Part shown: piece by piece, positions 21,641 through 32,334 of the stretch
Layout: each line of letters opens with the position of its first letter
How positions within the stretch are numbered: the first letter of the stretch is position 1
Assembly: GCA_963662175.1 (NCBI GenBank)
Contig: OY759215.1
Location: forward strand, 55,755,213 to 55,819,212
DNA length: 64,000 bases
Source: Aradus depressus
Lineage: Eukaryota; Arthropoda; Insecta; Hemiptera; Aradidae
Direction: 5' to 3'
Translations under genes and position numbers: made by a program
Notes under the pieces: generated by a model
The model's input: only the letters and a program-made list of their open reading frames with translations
Told to the model about the DNA's origin: nothing
Database searches by the model: none

Positions 21641-22080
21641 CGGTGACGATGGTTTACTACTAAAAAAATCTGAAATCGAACATACCACGGAGGAATAATT
21701 ACCGAAAAACGAAATCCCCATTGAAATCAATTGAGAGACAAAATTCTCGCGCTAAATAGAATTTTTCGATTTCAAATATAAAAATCCGGGCGAAGCCCTT
21801 TTTGGTTTACCATCGGACACCACTTTTTTTGAGCCGTTTTTTTCAGTGTTCTAACGTACAAACTTCGACTTTTTTTCAATAAAAATATTCACAGCTGTTG
21901 TTGTCTACAGAAAGGCTAGAAACAATCCATTGAATTCAATTGAAATATATTTAAAGTATTAATATATTCATAAAGAACATACACGGTGAGAACTTACTGA
22001 TAATTATTAAAACATTAACTGAGTTTTTTATACAGAATGCCTGACTCAGCTCAGTTTTTGCAAACAGCAGAATGTATTGC
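21641..22080. other. No recognised element
   Basis: AT-rich. The 'tccgggcgaagcc' region at about 21785 is reminiscent of other insect repeats but is too short to assign. Confidence 0.25.
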
Positions 22081-23165
22081 ATACCAAGTAGTTACATGGT
22101 TTTAGATTCACATATAAAATTTCTTGTCGATACATTCATTCTATCGGGAGTTATCGTGTTTACAGACACACAGACAGACAGATTTTTATTTTTCATACTT
22201 GGAATCTAGAGGTAGGAAAACAAAAAAGGTTGAGATCAAGAGGAATTTTCTTCTTATAAATTTTAAATAATTGTATTTTTTATGTTTTTTTTGTTGTGAC
22301 GTACACAAGCATGAACTACTGCTTGAATGGGGATGCAAATAATTAAATAAATAAATGTGGTTTGAAGACGAGCTTTGTGCTTGTCCATTGTGAAACTCTG
22401 GGTTAAATTACAGTGAACATTTCAGGACAAGTTCCTTGAACAAGATGCACCAAATTGTGTAAAAATTGTATAATATTAATTAGGAAAATGCCTCAATGAA
22501 TGTGGTTATTATAATTGGGGGAAGAGCATTCATTCTGTTTCTAGAAGCAGGTTCTTTATATGCTAAGAGAGACGAGAAAAAATAATATTAAATCATATAA
22601 TACAAATAGCTTCTTTACACTACTTTGAATATATACCTGACTTTGGTACAGAGATGGCGTCTTCATGTCTAATTTTGTACTTCCCTAACTATACGAAGCA
22701 TAGGGGAAGTTATGTAATCGATCAGAAATTCGACGCAGAGTTTTCAATGGAATTTCATGTTTTCCGACTTTCAAGTATAAAAAAAATCTGTCTGTCTGTG
22801 AACACTATAACTCCCGATAGAATGAGTGTATCGACACGAAATTTTATATGGGAATCAAGAACCCTTCAACAACGACACCTATTGATTTTCAGCCACATCC
22901 GATAAAAAGGTGGGGGCTCAACACAAAAACTCTAATAAAACTGTTGTTGTAATGAATGTATTGACAACAAAATTTTATATGTAAATTCAAAGCCATGTAA
23001 AAACGACACCTATACACTTTCAGCGGAATCAGTAAAAAAGGAGGGGGGGGGGGGGGGTGAGAGGGGGGGTGAACTCAAACGTCCCAATAACTGCCGACGT
23101 AATGAATGTATCCACATGAAATATTATATTTAAATTCAAAATAATGGCACCTATAAGAAAACCAC
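22081..23165. repeat. Foldback-family pair with spacer
   Basis: 22100-22215 is a minus arm ending 'tatcgggagttatcgtgtttacagacacacagacagacag'. 22677-23160 is a plus copy starting ACTTCCCTAACTATACGAAG, with three tandem arm units whose starts ('aactcccgatagaatg', 'aactctaataaaactgttgttgtaatg', 'cgtcccaataactgccgacgtaatg') are about 130-150 bp apart. The two halves are separated by about 460 bp of other DNA. Confidence 0.65.
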
Positions 23166-23268
23166 TGATGCCGTTATTTTCAAATAACGCTAGTATGGAG
23201 TGATTTTGACAGGGGGGAGGAGAGGGTGGTTAGTATAAGAAAGTCCTGTTACGGCGATGTTACATATA
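23150..23268 (+). repeat. TATAAGAAAGT-family arm
   Basis: 'gtatggagtgattttgacaggggggaggagagggtggttagtataagaaagtcctgttacgg' is one arm, attached to the end of the foldback copy. Confidence 0.65.
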
Positions 23269-23689
23269 TATTTTTGTAATAAATACTATTTTGAGTTGAA
23301 TATGTGAAGGCTATGGAAGCGCAAATACATCGAACAATAAGAAATTTATCAATCTAAGACTTGACGACTGATAATGCCTACCAAGTGTTAGCAAAAATTT
23401 GCTCACTTTCCTGCAATGACCTATAACCATTGTTACTCGTTGAAAAGATTGTTTGGATTGGAAGATCCTGAGCATCTATCGCCATGGATATCACACAAAG
23501 ACATTTTATCATCGTCTTATTATGATCCGACCTGGTTCTCCCCTGTTATATGGAGACGGTCCCAGCTCCGAGAAGACATCCCGAGTCGGGTCTCCGTCTC
23601 CTGACAAATGACACCTGGTCTCCTGACTGGCAGATTTAATATATTCCTCTAACTGTGATGGATGAACACTCTTCTCCTTGACTCGATGT
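23269..23689. other. Unassigned DNA
   Basis: Overlapping frames on both strands (62 codons plus at 23416, 70 codons minus at 23509) have no recognised motif. It may be the degraded upstream part of the jockey relic that follows. Confidence 0.25.
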
Positions 23690-23849
23690 CTTATCTCAGA
23701 AATCCTCCTCGTTCTCCCCAAGCTAGACTAATTGCAGGCTACGAACCTATTCATGGCGTAGTGGCGAAGGTCTCTGCTTCGTGATGAAGGATTTCTAATG
23801 ATGCCGGATAATGTTACACTGCGATCCTGTCCACCAATCCTGACCCTAA

Positions 23850-24180
23850 TGTGACCTCTCCAGGAACACCTCAATGAGATGGAGACATGGTGTACCTACA
23901 GGTCACATTTTCAGTTCGCCACCACACCTGCCCTCCCATCACCATCAACAATGTTCTAATTCCTTCCTCCAATCACGTACGTTACTTCGGGTTCTACTTG
24001 GACAGCCAACTGATGTGGTATCACTTATCGACGAGTTGAATCGACGTTACGGACTACTACGTAGACTACTTGGACCAAAATCAAAACTTTCTACTGCCAA
24101 CAAACTGACAATTTACAAGGCTATCTAATATAAACCCCATTCAAGCTTTCCAGTCCGAAATCCTTCTTTGAATTGTAAAT
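23850..24180 (+). repeat. 331-bp perfect tandem duplication, copy 1
   Basis: From TGTGACCTCTCCAGG to '...ttctttgaattgtaaat'. I found no difference from copy 2. The duplicated stretch covers RT C-terminal sequence of the older jockey relic, so the relic now has that part twice. Confidence 0.95.
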
Positions 24181-24511
24181 TGTGACCTCTCCAGGAACAC
24201 CTCAATGAGATGGAGACATGGTGTACCTACAGGTCACATTTTCAGTTCGCCACCACACCTGCCCTCCCATCACCATCAACAATGTTCTAATTCCTTCCTC
24301 CAATCACGTACGTTACTTCGGGTTCTACTTGGACAGCCAACTGATGTGGTATCACTTATCGACGAGTTGAATCGACGTTACGGACTACTACGTAGACTAC
24401 TTGGACCAAAATCAAAACTTTCTACTGCCAACAAACTGACAATTTACAAGGCTATCTAATATAAACCCCATTCAAGCTTTCCAGTCCGAAATCCTTCTTT
24501 GAATTGTAAAT
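24181..24511 (+). repeat. 331-bp perfect tandem duplication, copy 2
   Basis: Starts on the base after copy 1 ends. Since the surrounding relic is heavily mutated yet the two units are identical, the duplication is recent, or it is an assembly artefact. Confidence 0.95.
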
Positions 24512-24573
24512 GCTCCCTTCTATGTCCCCAATAAATTACAAGTTATTTATTGTAATTTTAAATTATAGAATTA

Positions 24574-24587
24574 TTAGTCTAGGAACT
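24574..24587 (+). repeat. Target-site duplication, left
   Basis: TTAGTCTAGGAACT, repeated exactly at 28624-28637. It marks the 5' boundary of the jockey insertion. Confidence 0.95.
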
Positions 24588-24706
24588 GAAAAATAGTGTT
24601 ATAAAATTGCTCTTCAAAAAAATAATTAATAGTGCGGTTTTTACTGTGTTTGTAAAAACGTGAAACAGTGAAAAGTATCAGGGAGAGGACCTTTTCACCA
24701 AACGGA

Positions 24707-26032
24707 ATGAGTTGCAGCGGGGCGCGCTCTTCCTGGGTTGAAGAGAGTGCACCAGTGCCCACGGCCAGCCACAGCCAGCCAAGTAACATCAAACAGGTAC
24801 CACACCAGCCCCTGGCCACAGCATCGATGGCCGTTGACCATCCAGGCCTTAGCGGCAAGAAGAGGACCCTAGACCAGCCTGACCAGGAGACACCCGCCTC
24901 ACACCTCGCCGTCACCAAGAGGTATAAATCTTACAACTCACCAGTCATAGTTTCTAACAGGTATTCCGCTCTAACCAATTTAGACACTTCCAAGCCCCAA
25001 CCGGCCGATTCAAATTCCGAAAATAGTAAAAAAATTAAAATACCTCCAATTTTTATTGTAGGTTACAATAACCTAAAAGAAATAACAGCTGACATATTAA
25101 AGGTGGCTACATCACCGTTTGAAACCAAACAATGCCTAAAAGAAAAAATTAAAATTCAAGCGACCTCGTCAGACGATTTTAGGGCCCTGACAAAATTCTA
25201 CGATACGCATAAAATTAACTATTATACTTATGTTAATCCAGAAACTAAAAATGTATCGGTGATTCTCCGAGGTGTGCCATACGCGTTCAGTGAAGAAGAC
25301 GTCAAAAATGAATTGCTCCCTCACTACCCAGTTATTTCGGTCACCAGGTTGCACAATAGAGACAAAATGCCCACGCCATTGTGCGCAGTCGAACTGACTA
25401 ATAACGATCAGGGAAAAGCCATATTTTCACTTACAAAACTATATTACAGTCGGATCCACGTGGAGGAAAGACGCCGGTCCCTGCACGTTCCTCAATGCAT
25501 GAACTGTCAAAAATTCGGGCACACCAAGAACTACTGCCGCCTTGAGTCGACCTGCGTTAAGTGTGCAGGGAATCACCATTATAAAGTTTGTCCTTTCCAA
25601 AAAACTGACAAACCGAAGTGCGCCAACTGTGGGGGCGACCATACCGCCAACTTTGGAGGCTGTCTGAAACGACCACCGAAACGGCAACTACAGTCAGCTT
25701 TCGCAGGCACCACCGCAAGCCAAACATTTCACACTAATACTAATCAACCTCCGCAACACACACACGCACATTCAGCCAACACACCCAATACACCACCATA
25801 CGCACCTACCTCCCCGGAGCCCAAACCACCTACGAACTTTTGGTTTGACAAAAATCGAAGTAGGCTAACACCACCCCAACCTAATACTGCAAACAATGGA
25901 ATTAGCTCTGAGGCAACGACTGACCTGACTGGACTCATCATGAACCTCATCAAACCATTCATCCCCCACATCCAAGCTTTCTTATCCAATTTATTCACTA
26001 ACCTTTTTTCGATGAATCATGGCAAACCCTAA
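24707..26032 (+). CDS. Jockey ORF1, gag-like RNA-binding protein
   Basis: 441 codons from the first ATG (24707). The open frame extends 13 codons upstream to 24668 without an ATG, so this start is the natural one. The protein coats the element RNA and escorts it to chromosomes. Visible parts: a Ser/Pro/Gln-rich N-terminus with an RKR-type basic patch; a PRE_C2HC-like region (about residues 110-255, 'VILRGVPYAFSEEDVKNELL', 'PVISVTRLHNRDKMPTPL'); three zinc knuckles (CMNCQKFGHTKNYC from residue 264, CVKCAGNHHYKVC, CANCGGDHTANFGGC); and a Pro/Thr/Asn-rich tail with a hydrophobic end (LIMNLIKPFIPHIQAFLSNL). Three knuckles with shortened spacing in the second and third are typical of jockey ORF1. 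Length is normal and there is no internal stop. The stop overlaps ORF2, as is usual in this clade. Confidence 0.92.
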   Translation: MSCSGARSSWVEESAPVPTASHSQPSNIKQVPHQPLATASMAVDHPGLSGKKRTLDQPDQETPASHLAVTKRYKSYNSPVIVSNRYSALTNLDTSKPQPADSNSENSKKIKIPPIFIVGYNNLKEITADILKVATSPFETKQCLKEKIKIQATSSDDFRALTKFYDTHKINYYTYVNPETKNVSVILRGVPYAFSEEDVKNELLPHYPVISVTRLHNRDKMPTPLCAVELTNNDQGKAIFSLTKLYYSRIHVEERRRSLHVPQCMNCQKFGHTKNYCRLESTCVKCAGNHHYKVCPFQKTDKPKCANCGGDHTANFGGCLKRPPKRQLQSAFAGTTASQTFHTNTNQPPQHTHAHSANTPNTPPYAPTSPEPKPPTNFWFDKNRSRLTPPQPNTANNGISSEATTDLTGLIMNLIKPFIPHIQAFLSNLFTNLFSMNHGKP

Positions 26033-28536
26033 TCTGGGAACTTTTCAAAATTTAACTATATTAAACTGGAATGCGGACGGCTTAAAGATAAGGCAACCGT
26101 CATTAACCAACTTTTTATCACGATATAATGTCGACATTGCATGCATAACTGAGACCCACCTCAAACCGACAGACAAACTCAAACTCTCTGGCTACTGTTC
26201 ATATAGACTGGACCGACCGACACGTTTCGGTGGTGTTGGCATTTTCATCAAACGACACCTGAAACATTCACAGATTAACATTCCCCCTCTCCAGAACTTG
26301 GAGGCAGTTGGAGTCACCCTCACCACACTCTCCGGCACACTCAACATCATATCAGCATACCATCGACCGAACACAAGACTGGTACAGACTGACTTCGAAC
26401 ATATTTTCACAGGACTACCGACTGATACACAACTTTAACTTGCCCCTGTTTCACGAGACACTGACCGACTTAGACTCAGACCATCTCCCAGTTATCTGCA
26501 CCTTCCTAGCACGGCCACAGAAGGAGGAATATCTTCCAAGGTTGATCACGGGGAAGATCGACTGGGCCACGTTTGAAGACGGAATGAACTGTCTCGGGGT
26601 CCCCCATCATTATAGCACGACGGACGACATTGACAATGCAGTTAGGACGTTCACACAAACCATACATACCTCAGTACATGAAGCAACATACCGACATTTC
26701 ACTGACAAACGACACCTATTCCACAACAAGACACCAACACACATAATGGATATGATCCGTACAAAGAACACACTACGACAACACTGGCAAAGAACAAGAG
26801 ATCCCCTTGAGAAAAGAGAACTGAATCGCCTGACCCGACGCATACGATGGGAACTTGACAAAGACAGAATCGCGAACTATCGAAAATACTTGACTGATAT
26901 GACTCCGGGCGACAACAACTTATGGAAAGAGACACGACGACTTCTAAACCAAAGGACACCCCTACCCATCTTAACTGACGGACAAATGACTGCCACAACT
27001 GACAAAGAGAAAACCGAATTACTGGCGACCCATTTGGAAAATAAATTCACAACGACAGACGCTGACGATCATGAAACACTCATCACAGTTGAATCATACC
27101 TCTCAAATACACTTCACACAGTCGAAGCACCCATTCAGCATACCACACCATCAGAAATACACGCCCACATTACACGACTACACATCAAGAAGGCCCCCGG
27201 TGAAGACATCATCCCCAACCTGGTGCTGAAGAAGCTTCCTCCGAAGAGCATAGCCTACCTGGCAAGTGTGTTCAACGCCTGTCTTCGCCACGGCTACTTT
27301 CCTGCAGACTGGAAAAACGCCGTTGTTCTAACATTTCACAAGCCAGGTAAGGCAAAAAACGATCCAGGCAGCTATAGACCAATAAGCCTTTTAAATAGCC
27401 TCTCAAAACTTCTTGAGAAAATAATTCACAAGAGGCTCCTTCGTCATCTGGAGACTGCAGGGACCATCCCTGCCCACCAGTTTGGGTTTAAATCAAACCA
27501 CTCAGCCGTCCATCAGCTACAGAGAGTTGCTGAGACCATTGTGGGGGGCTTTGAGCGGAAGCAGTACACAGTAGCAGCCTTCTTGGACGTCGCAGCTGCC
27601 TTCGACACCGTCTGGCACGAGGGCTTGCTCTTCAAATTAAAACAGACCTGGCCTCCGCAATACATCCAGAACATCATTAGCTCTTTTCTTCGTGACAGAA
27701 CATTCCAAATAAGGGTGAACAACACACTGAGCTCCAGAAAGAAGATATCAGCGGGAGTCCCACAAGGTGCGATCCTCAGTCCACTCTTGTTTGATCTGTT
27801 CTGTCACGACATGCCAGAACCAGTCTCTGCAACCCTGGCGACTTACGCTGACGACACGTTGATCCTCAGCCAAAACATAGATCTGGAAGCGGCCATCGAC
27901 TCCCTACAAATCCAGGTGGATGAGATCGGCCAGTGGTTTGGAAAATGGAAGCTTAAGTTGAACGGTGGGAAGACGGAGGCGAAGGTGTTCGCTTTACGCC
28001 GCTTCTCGATAGAACACCTCAGAAGGCTGCAAATCGACCAACTCCCAATTCCATGGAATCCTAAAGACCAGGGTGTGCGCTATCTTGGAGTGCACCTTGA
28101 CACAAGACTAACATGGCGCCTACATATCAACATAAAACTCCAACAAGCACACACACGACTCAGGCTCATCTACCCACTCATGAACAGGAATACACCACTC
28201 AGACACACATGCACATCCTTACTTTACAAAACACTAATACTTCCACTCTTAACCTACGCTTGCCCCGTATGGTTCTGCACTAGCCACACTAACATAACAC
28301 GATTACAAACATTCCAAAACAAAGTCCTCCGGATAGCGGTGAACGCACCTTGGTTTATCAGGAACACCCAAATCCATCGGGAACTGGGAGTTGCTCCTTT
28401 TGCAGCCCACATTGAGAAACTCACCCGAAGCTTCCATGAAGGTCTGCCAACCTGCTCTGGTGCGGTTCACTACAGTCTCGGCCAGCCTGTAGCTCGCAGG
28501 CTGCAACCAAGACTGTACCAAGACTTTTTGTTTTAA
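26019..28536 (+). pseudogene. Jockey ORF2, endonuclease (deleted) and reverse transcriptase
   Basis: Frame 1 (26019-26438, ATG start) encodes the N-terminal half of an APE-type endonuclease: 'LNWNADGL' near residue 17, the catalytic-Glu box 'CITETHL', 'FGGVGIFIK' and 'ISAYHRP'. The sequence then jumps to the end of the domain ('NLPLFHETLTDLDSDHLPV', around 26440-26490) in another frame. The block with the conserved GDLNAKH-type Asp/Asn is missing, an estimated 60-70 residues. From there to 28536 the RT is open and complete: 'SYRPISLLNSLSKLLEK', 'HQFGF', motif A 'FLDVAAAFDTVWH', motif B 'SAGVPQGAILSPLLF', motif C YADD at 27844-27855, 'WKLKLNGGKTEAKVF', 'VRYLGVHLDTRLTW' and the C-terminal 'LRIAVNAPWFIRN'. 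The RT may still be active in trans if expressed, but the polyprotein is disrupted at residue 139. Confidence 0.92.
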
Positions 28537-28623
28537 TTATAATTTTCTTGTTTATTTGCTCATTTTGTGTAAAGTACATACTTAGTACTGGTCCAAATAA
28601 AATGTTTTTCTTCTTCTTTCTTC
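28537..28623 (+). other. Jockey 3' UTR and tail
   Basis: Short AT-rich UTR ending in a pyrimidine/TTC-rich run (from about 28606) instead of poly-A. It abuts the right target-site duplication, so the tail is complete. Confidence 0.85.
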
Positions 28624-28637
28624 TTAGTCTAGGAACT
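28624..28637 (+). repeat. Target-site duplication, right
   Basis: TTAGTCTAGGAACT, identical to 24574-24587. Confidence 0.95.
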
Positions 28638-28800
28638 AATCCTATCCTGATTCTTAACCTTCCACAATGAACTTTTATTTTATCCTTTTAACCTACTTGC
28701 ATGAGTCCTGTCCTCTCAATCCCATCCTGACAACCCTCTTCGCCGGCTGAAAATGAGGTGGCCTGTGGTATGGCGAAATTTATTGAATAAAGGAGATTAA
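28638..28800 (+). pseudogene. Older jockey-like relic, right part
   Basis: Continues the relic broken by the young insertion. It ends with 'HPDNPLRRLKMRWPVVWRNLLNKGD', the 'NPLRRLKR' C-terminal signature shared with the relics at 14491 and 19950. Confidence 0.65.
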
Positions 28801-29399
28801 TTATATCATTATTTCCAAGTTAAAAAATGTTATCAAATATTTCATCTTAACCACCGGAAATTTATAAAAGAGTTGCTATTAGAAAATTGAAATTTTCAAT
28901 TTTATAAATACAAATAGTTTCGTTACCTGACGAAATCGACAAATAAATTGAAGTGTTTGAAGAAGATTATTTTCATAAAAGAGGCAAATCAAACGGGCGT
29001 TGGAGCTGGCGATCTCGAGGCCCCGCAATCGACTGGGGATTCAACCTTTTTTCTTATTAAGAAAGTTAATCAGTTAAAATTGTTTATTTAAGTAACCCCA
29101 CGAAAGAATATGTTCCAAATGCTGAACCTGTGAAAAATATCGTCCCTAATACTTTGAAATTGAAAGAAACTGTAGCTTGCAAGCCCCAAAAAGGCTGAAT
29201 AAATAGAAGTTCAGATTGGAATATATCCTAGCTGGGTGTGAACTTCCCACCGAGGTAGATTAAGATATATTTATCCCTCCTAATACTGCATGAGGTACCA
29301 AACGATGCCTCATCAATTATTTCTTAAGGTAAGGCTGTGAATTGGTAGACGTATTTCCATGATGCTTCCAGACTTATCTACACACAATATGGAACAAGT
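28801..29399. other. No recognised element
   Basis: AT-rich DNA without coding signal. A GC-richer island at 28990-29040 ('ggagctggcgatctcgaggcc') is too short to assign. Confidence 0.3.
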
Positions 29400-30130
29400 A
29401 ATAATAATAACAATAAATTTATTTCTGTTACACCAATACATGGTAATAGGATACGTCAAAAGAATATATAGATTAAGATAGCTTATATATTAGATTTATA
29501 ACTACTTGAGTCTAACACATCTATGATTAGTAGTAATAACAAAACTATTAAAAAGAGTAAAATGAAATTAATAAAAACTGAACAAATAAATACTTAAAGT
29601 ATATGAGTATACAAAAAAATTCTTACAAGATACGTTTATAATAAGTAGACACATTTTTCAATTTATTAAAAATTAGTATAACTATTTTTCAAAAAAAACT
29701 CTTCGGAAGTGTTTTTATCCTAACGATGTTACGGGACGTTCTTACGTCCCAACATCAGGTCCCAATGTGCGAGATATAGAAAAGAAAGAAAACAATGTAA
29801 CTATAACAATATATGAAAAATAATATAAAATAAAAATATATTATATATTAATCAATTAAATGAATATATAAAAAAGTCTAAATAAAAAAAAAATTATAAA
29901 TGAATAAATAAAAAAATAACGTACATTGGACTGACCTTTAAGGTGTGGAGGAACTGCCAAAAAAATAAAAATGAAAGCTTTGTATCAAATAATGTTTTTC
30001 GATATGAAACACGATTCTTTATTGTAATTATATTATTCTTTTTGAACAGTGAGAATAAAATTCCGTTTCCGTGTATAGAGTGAACTAGAATGATATTACC
30101 AAATTCAAAATTTAATTTATAATTTATAAA
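29400..30130 (-). repeat. LINE-tail plus Penelope-type terminal block, minus orientation
   Basis: 29401-29455 is the (AAT)n-ended 3' tail, read on the minus strand as 'tatcctattaccatg...'. It is shared with 45385, 48955, 49067, 54055 and 54995. 29700-29770 has a strong stem around 'gggacgttcttacgtccc' next to 'aacatcaggtcc'. 29925-30080 ('ggaactgccaaaaaaataaaaatgaaagcttt') matches 56420-56540. Together with 54055-54600 and 56130-56560 this is one dispersed family of unclear class. Confidence 0.5.
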
Positions 30131-30159
30131 AACCATACAGGGCTCGTTCAGAGACCCCT

Positions 30160-30408
30160 CTACGTATTTCCAGGGAAGCCAGATTCGCGGAAATGCTTAA
30201 ACCCAACCCCTTGTAAATATTTCTTTGAAGTAACAACCACTTCAACCCTGGGGCTCACCTTCCAGGAACCTGTATCTCTTCTGTATTTCACCACCACCTG
30301 GTAACATGTGTACTGAACCAACGATGAAGAGGAGGATGGTTGGGACCTGCCATCCTGGCACAGGCTACCCGGAAACTCGCCAGCCTCAATAAGGAAACCG
30401 TCCGGCAT
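30160..30408 (-). CDS. Unrecognised 82-codon frame, possible exon
   Basis: ATG-led, GC-richer than its flanks and with balanced composition (PDGFLIEAGEFPGSLCQDG..., YTCYQVVVKYRRDTGSWK). An AAG|GTGAGC splice-donor-like site falls after 'GSWK' (around 30262). No family recognised, and a second overlapping frame exists on the same strand. It could be a host exon or TE debris. Confidence 0.2.
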   Translation of the reverse strand: MPDGFLIEAGEFPGSLCQDGRSQPSSSSSLVQYTCYQVVVKYRRDTGSWKVSPRVEVVVTSKKYLQGVGFKHFRESGFPGNT

Positions 30409-30707
30409 GAAGATATGGAACCACCATGTGGTTGAAAATGTATATTTCTATCGATTAATGTTTCGGATATTTTCAAATAAACTACTTTAAAAAACGTCCA
30501 ATATGAAATTTTACGTTTCATACAAATTTTGTCATAATTTGTCGTATTTTAACCAGCAAAAAGTAATAATTAGGAAATAACACATAAATACATAAACATA
30601 AATTGGTGCCAGGGATGTGAAAAAATTTATTTTTTTTCACGTGGCATTAGGAGGGTTAAAGTCAATATTCACCCTCTAGATTAGGAGATGTTATTTAGAC
30701 AGTTATT

Positions 30708-30962
30708 GTCTCATGCCCGGGCTTAAACTACAAGGCCATATCGCTTACTATCAGAGCACTCTTTCGTCGCTCTGGTGGACATGAATCTGACTCTACTAAG
30801 GGAGTCCTAAATTTTGCCTACCCACAATTTTTATTCACCTAGGGTACTAACTAGTCGCACAGGCTCGGGACCATCGTAAACGTCTCATCCGAAGGACCGC
30901 GTACTCAAGGTTTTTTGAGCTCCTAGATAAAAAACTTTAGGGCCTCGACCTGGTCCCACCCA
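30708..30962 (-). mobile_element. SINE-A, minus copy (first of a tandem pair)
   Basis: From 'tctcatgcccgggcttaaactac' to 'tagggcctcgacctgg'. 5'-truncated after the B box region. Confidence 0.82.
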
Positions 30963-31216
30963 GGTTCTAACTACGAGGTCATATCGCCCACCACCATAAC
31001 GCTCTTTCATGGACATGAGCCCGACTCTACTCTCGGAGTCCTAAATTTTGCCCACCCAGTTTTACTCCCTTAGGGTAGGAAGGATTTTTAACGAGTACCT
31101 GACATTGTACAGGTTTGGAAACATCTCAAAGGCGGCGTGCTCAAGGTTTTTCACCTCTCAGATTAACGAACTTAAAGGCTTTGGCCAGGTTTCGAACCCG
31201 CTATTTTCAGCTCAAT
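30963..31216 (-). mobile_element. SINE-A, minus copy (second of a tandem pair)
   Basis: Begins within a few bases of the previous copy ('ccaggttctaactacgaggtcatatcgcc') and reaches the B box ('ggtttcgaacccg', about 31189-31201) and part of the head. The two copies differ by many substitutions and are in the same orientation. Confidence 0.82.
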
Positions 31217-31640
31217 ACTTACATTAATATTAAGATGGCTGATGTAGTGAGAAGTGATTATTTCACAGGTTGTCAAATAAAACATAGCATGACCTCTCAC
31301 AGATTTTTATTAAAAATAGCTAGCCGGCTTTCGAGGTTTCCCTCATCATCAAGCAGTCTGATAAAAAATAGGACGGTTCTCCCAGTTGTGACTCAGATGG
31401 TGGACAGGAATAACTCGTCTGTCCTCATCCATGGTATTTTAAATTGTTAATGTTTTGAGATTGTTTTATTTATTTATTTTTATTATGAAACTATTTGGTT
31501 TTCATTCAAAATGTTTTAATTTTTTATCAGACTGCCTGATGATGAGGGAAACCTCGAATGCCGGCTAGCTACTTTTAATAATAATCTGTGAGAGGTCATA
31601 CTACGTTTTATTTGACAACCTGTGAAACGGACTTACATCT
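31217..31640. repeat. Penelope-type inverted repeat with two hammerhead-like cores
   Basis: Left arm (31225-31370) and right arm (31520-31640) are reverse complements: 'gacctctcacagatttttatta...agctagccggctttcgagg' against 'cctcgaatgccggctagct...aatctgtgagaggtc'. Each arm has the core CTGATGATGAGG-GAAACCTCGAA (minus at 31318-31354, where it is TTGATGATGAGG; plus at 31536-31556). The loop (31375-31520) contains 'gttgtgactcagatggtggacaggaataac', also present at 32343-32370. Mirror-image ends are characteristic of Penelope-like insertions. Confidence 0.6.
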
Positions 31641-32300
31641 TAACATGGAGAAATAGTCACATTTTGTTCCTGACTAGATACAAAAAGAAAAGAGAATTAC
31701 CGTAATTCGAATGTTCTTATGATTATACGAGTATAAAACTTTCTCTAAAAGGAAAGTAATGTAGTCTGTTAACTGTCATAAACTTGCGGATCTAGCTCGG
31801 AGAGGAGCAGAAGCAACACTACTTCTTAGATTGGAAAGAACGTTGGATCTCTGCTATAACTATAACGTTGGATATGTGCTTTTACTATAACTTCGGATCT
31901 GTTGCTATAACTTACGACATTCCACTTCGATTATATTGGCTCGGGTCCGTATCAAATTTGAGATCTATTCAACATCGGTACGTCCCACACAGACTGATCA
32001 ATCTTAACAGTAAACCTTAGCTTAGTGGGTTGTTATTCATCTTAACTGTTCACATAGCCTTCCTCTGTAGTCTTATTATTGTTATTATCTGATTTTAGTG
32101 GATTTTTATGAGAAATCAGTTGTAATATAACATGCTCCCTAACTATTTGAGGAATGAGCTCCCTATTCAATTTGAGGAGGGACAATTCTGGCACAGCCTC
32201 GTTACTACACCAAATCCAAAATAGTAAGATGATGTACATTAATAAAACTATAGAGATACAATTAGAAAGGAAGAATGGAGGGCCTCCCTCCTCAATTTCA
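31641..32300. other. Unassigned DNA, perhaps Penelope-like interior
   Basis: Two overlapping frames (95 codons minus at 32042-32329, 62 codons plus at 32154-32342) show no RT or GIY-YIG motif. Confidence 0.25.
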
Positions 32301-32334
32301 GTGAGGGGATACGCTTCTGCCCTCCGCATTCCGT

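Larger units (their letters stand above)
23690..24573 (+). pseudogene. Older jockey-like relic, left part (continues at 28638)
   Basis: Contains decayed RT sequence on the plus strand: 'STNPDPNV' and 'QEHLNEME', then 'YFGFYLDSQLMW' (motif E-like, around 23975-24015), then 'IDELNRRYGLLRRLLGPKSKLSTANKLTIYKAI' in another frame, then 'SEILLRIVNA' near 24490. Frameshifts separate the blocks. The distal C-terminus ('HPDNPLRRLKMRWPVVWRNLL') appears at about 28725-28785, on the far side of the younger element at 24588-28623, so this relic was the insertion target. Confidence 0.75.
24588..28623 (+). mobile_element. Jockey-clade LINE, full-length insertion with damaged endonuclease
   Basis: 4036 bp between perfect 14-bp duplications. 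Layout: 119-bp 5' UTR, ORF1 (24707-26032), ORF2 beginning 14 bases before the ORF1 stop in another frame (26019) and ending at 28536, and an 87-bp 3' UTR ending in a CTTCTTCTTTCTTC tail. Both ends are present, so it is not 5'-truncated. Its only obvious defects are the deletion and frameshift in ORF2. It is clearly less AT-rich than its surroundings. Jockey elements move by target-primed reverse transcription using the ORF2 endonuclease and RT. This copy cannot supply the endonuclease itself. Confidence 0.93.

Noticed and set aside
25169..28521. Minus-strand frames of 60-99 codons across the jockey element
   Set aside because: Shadows of ORF1 and ORF2.
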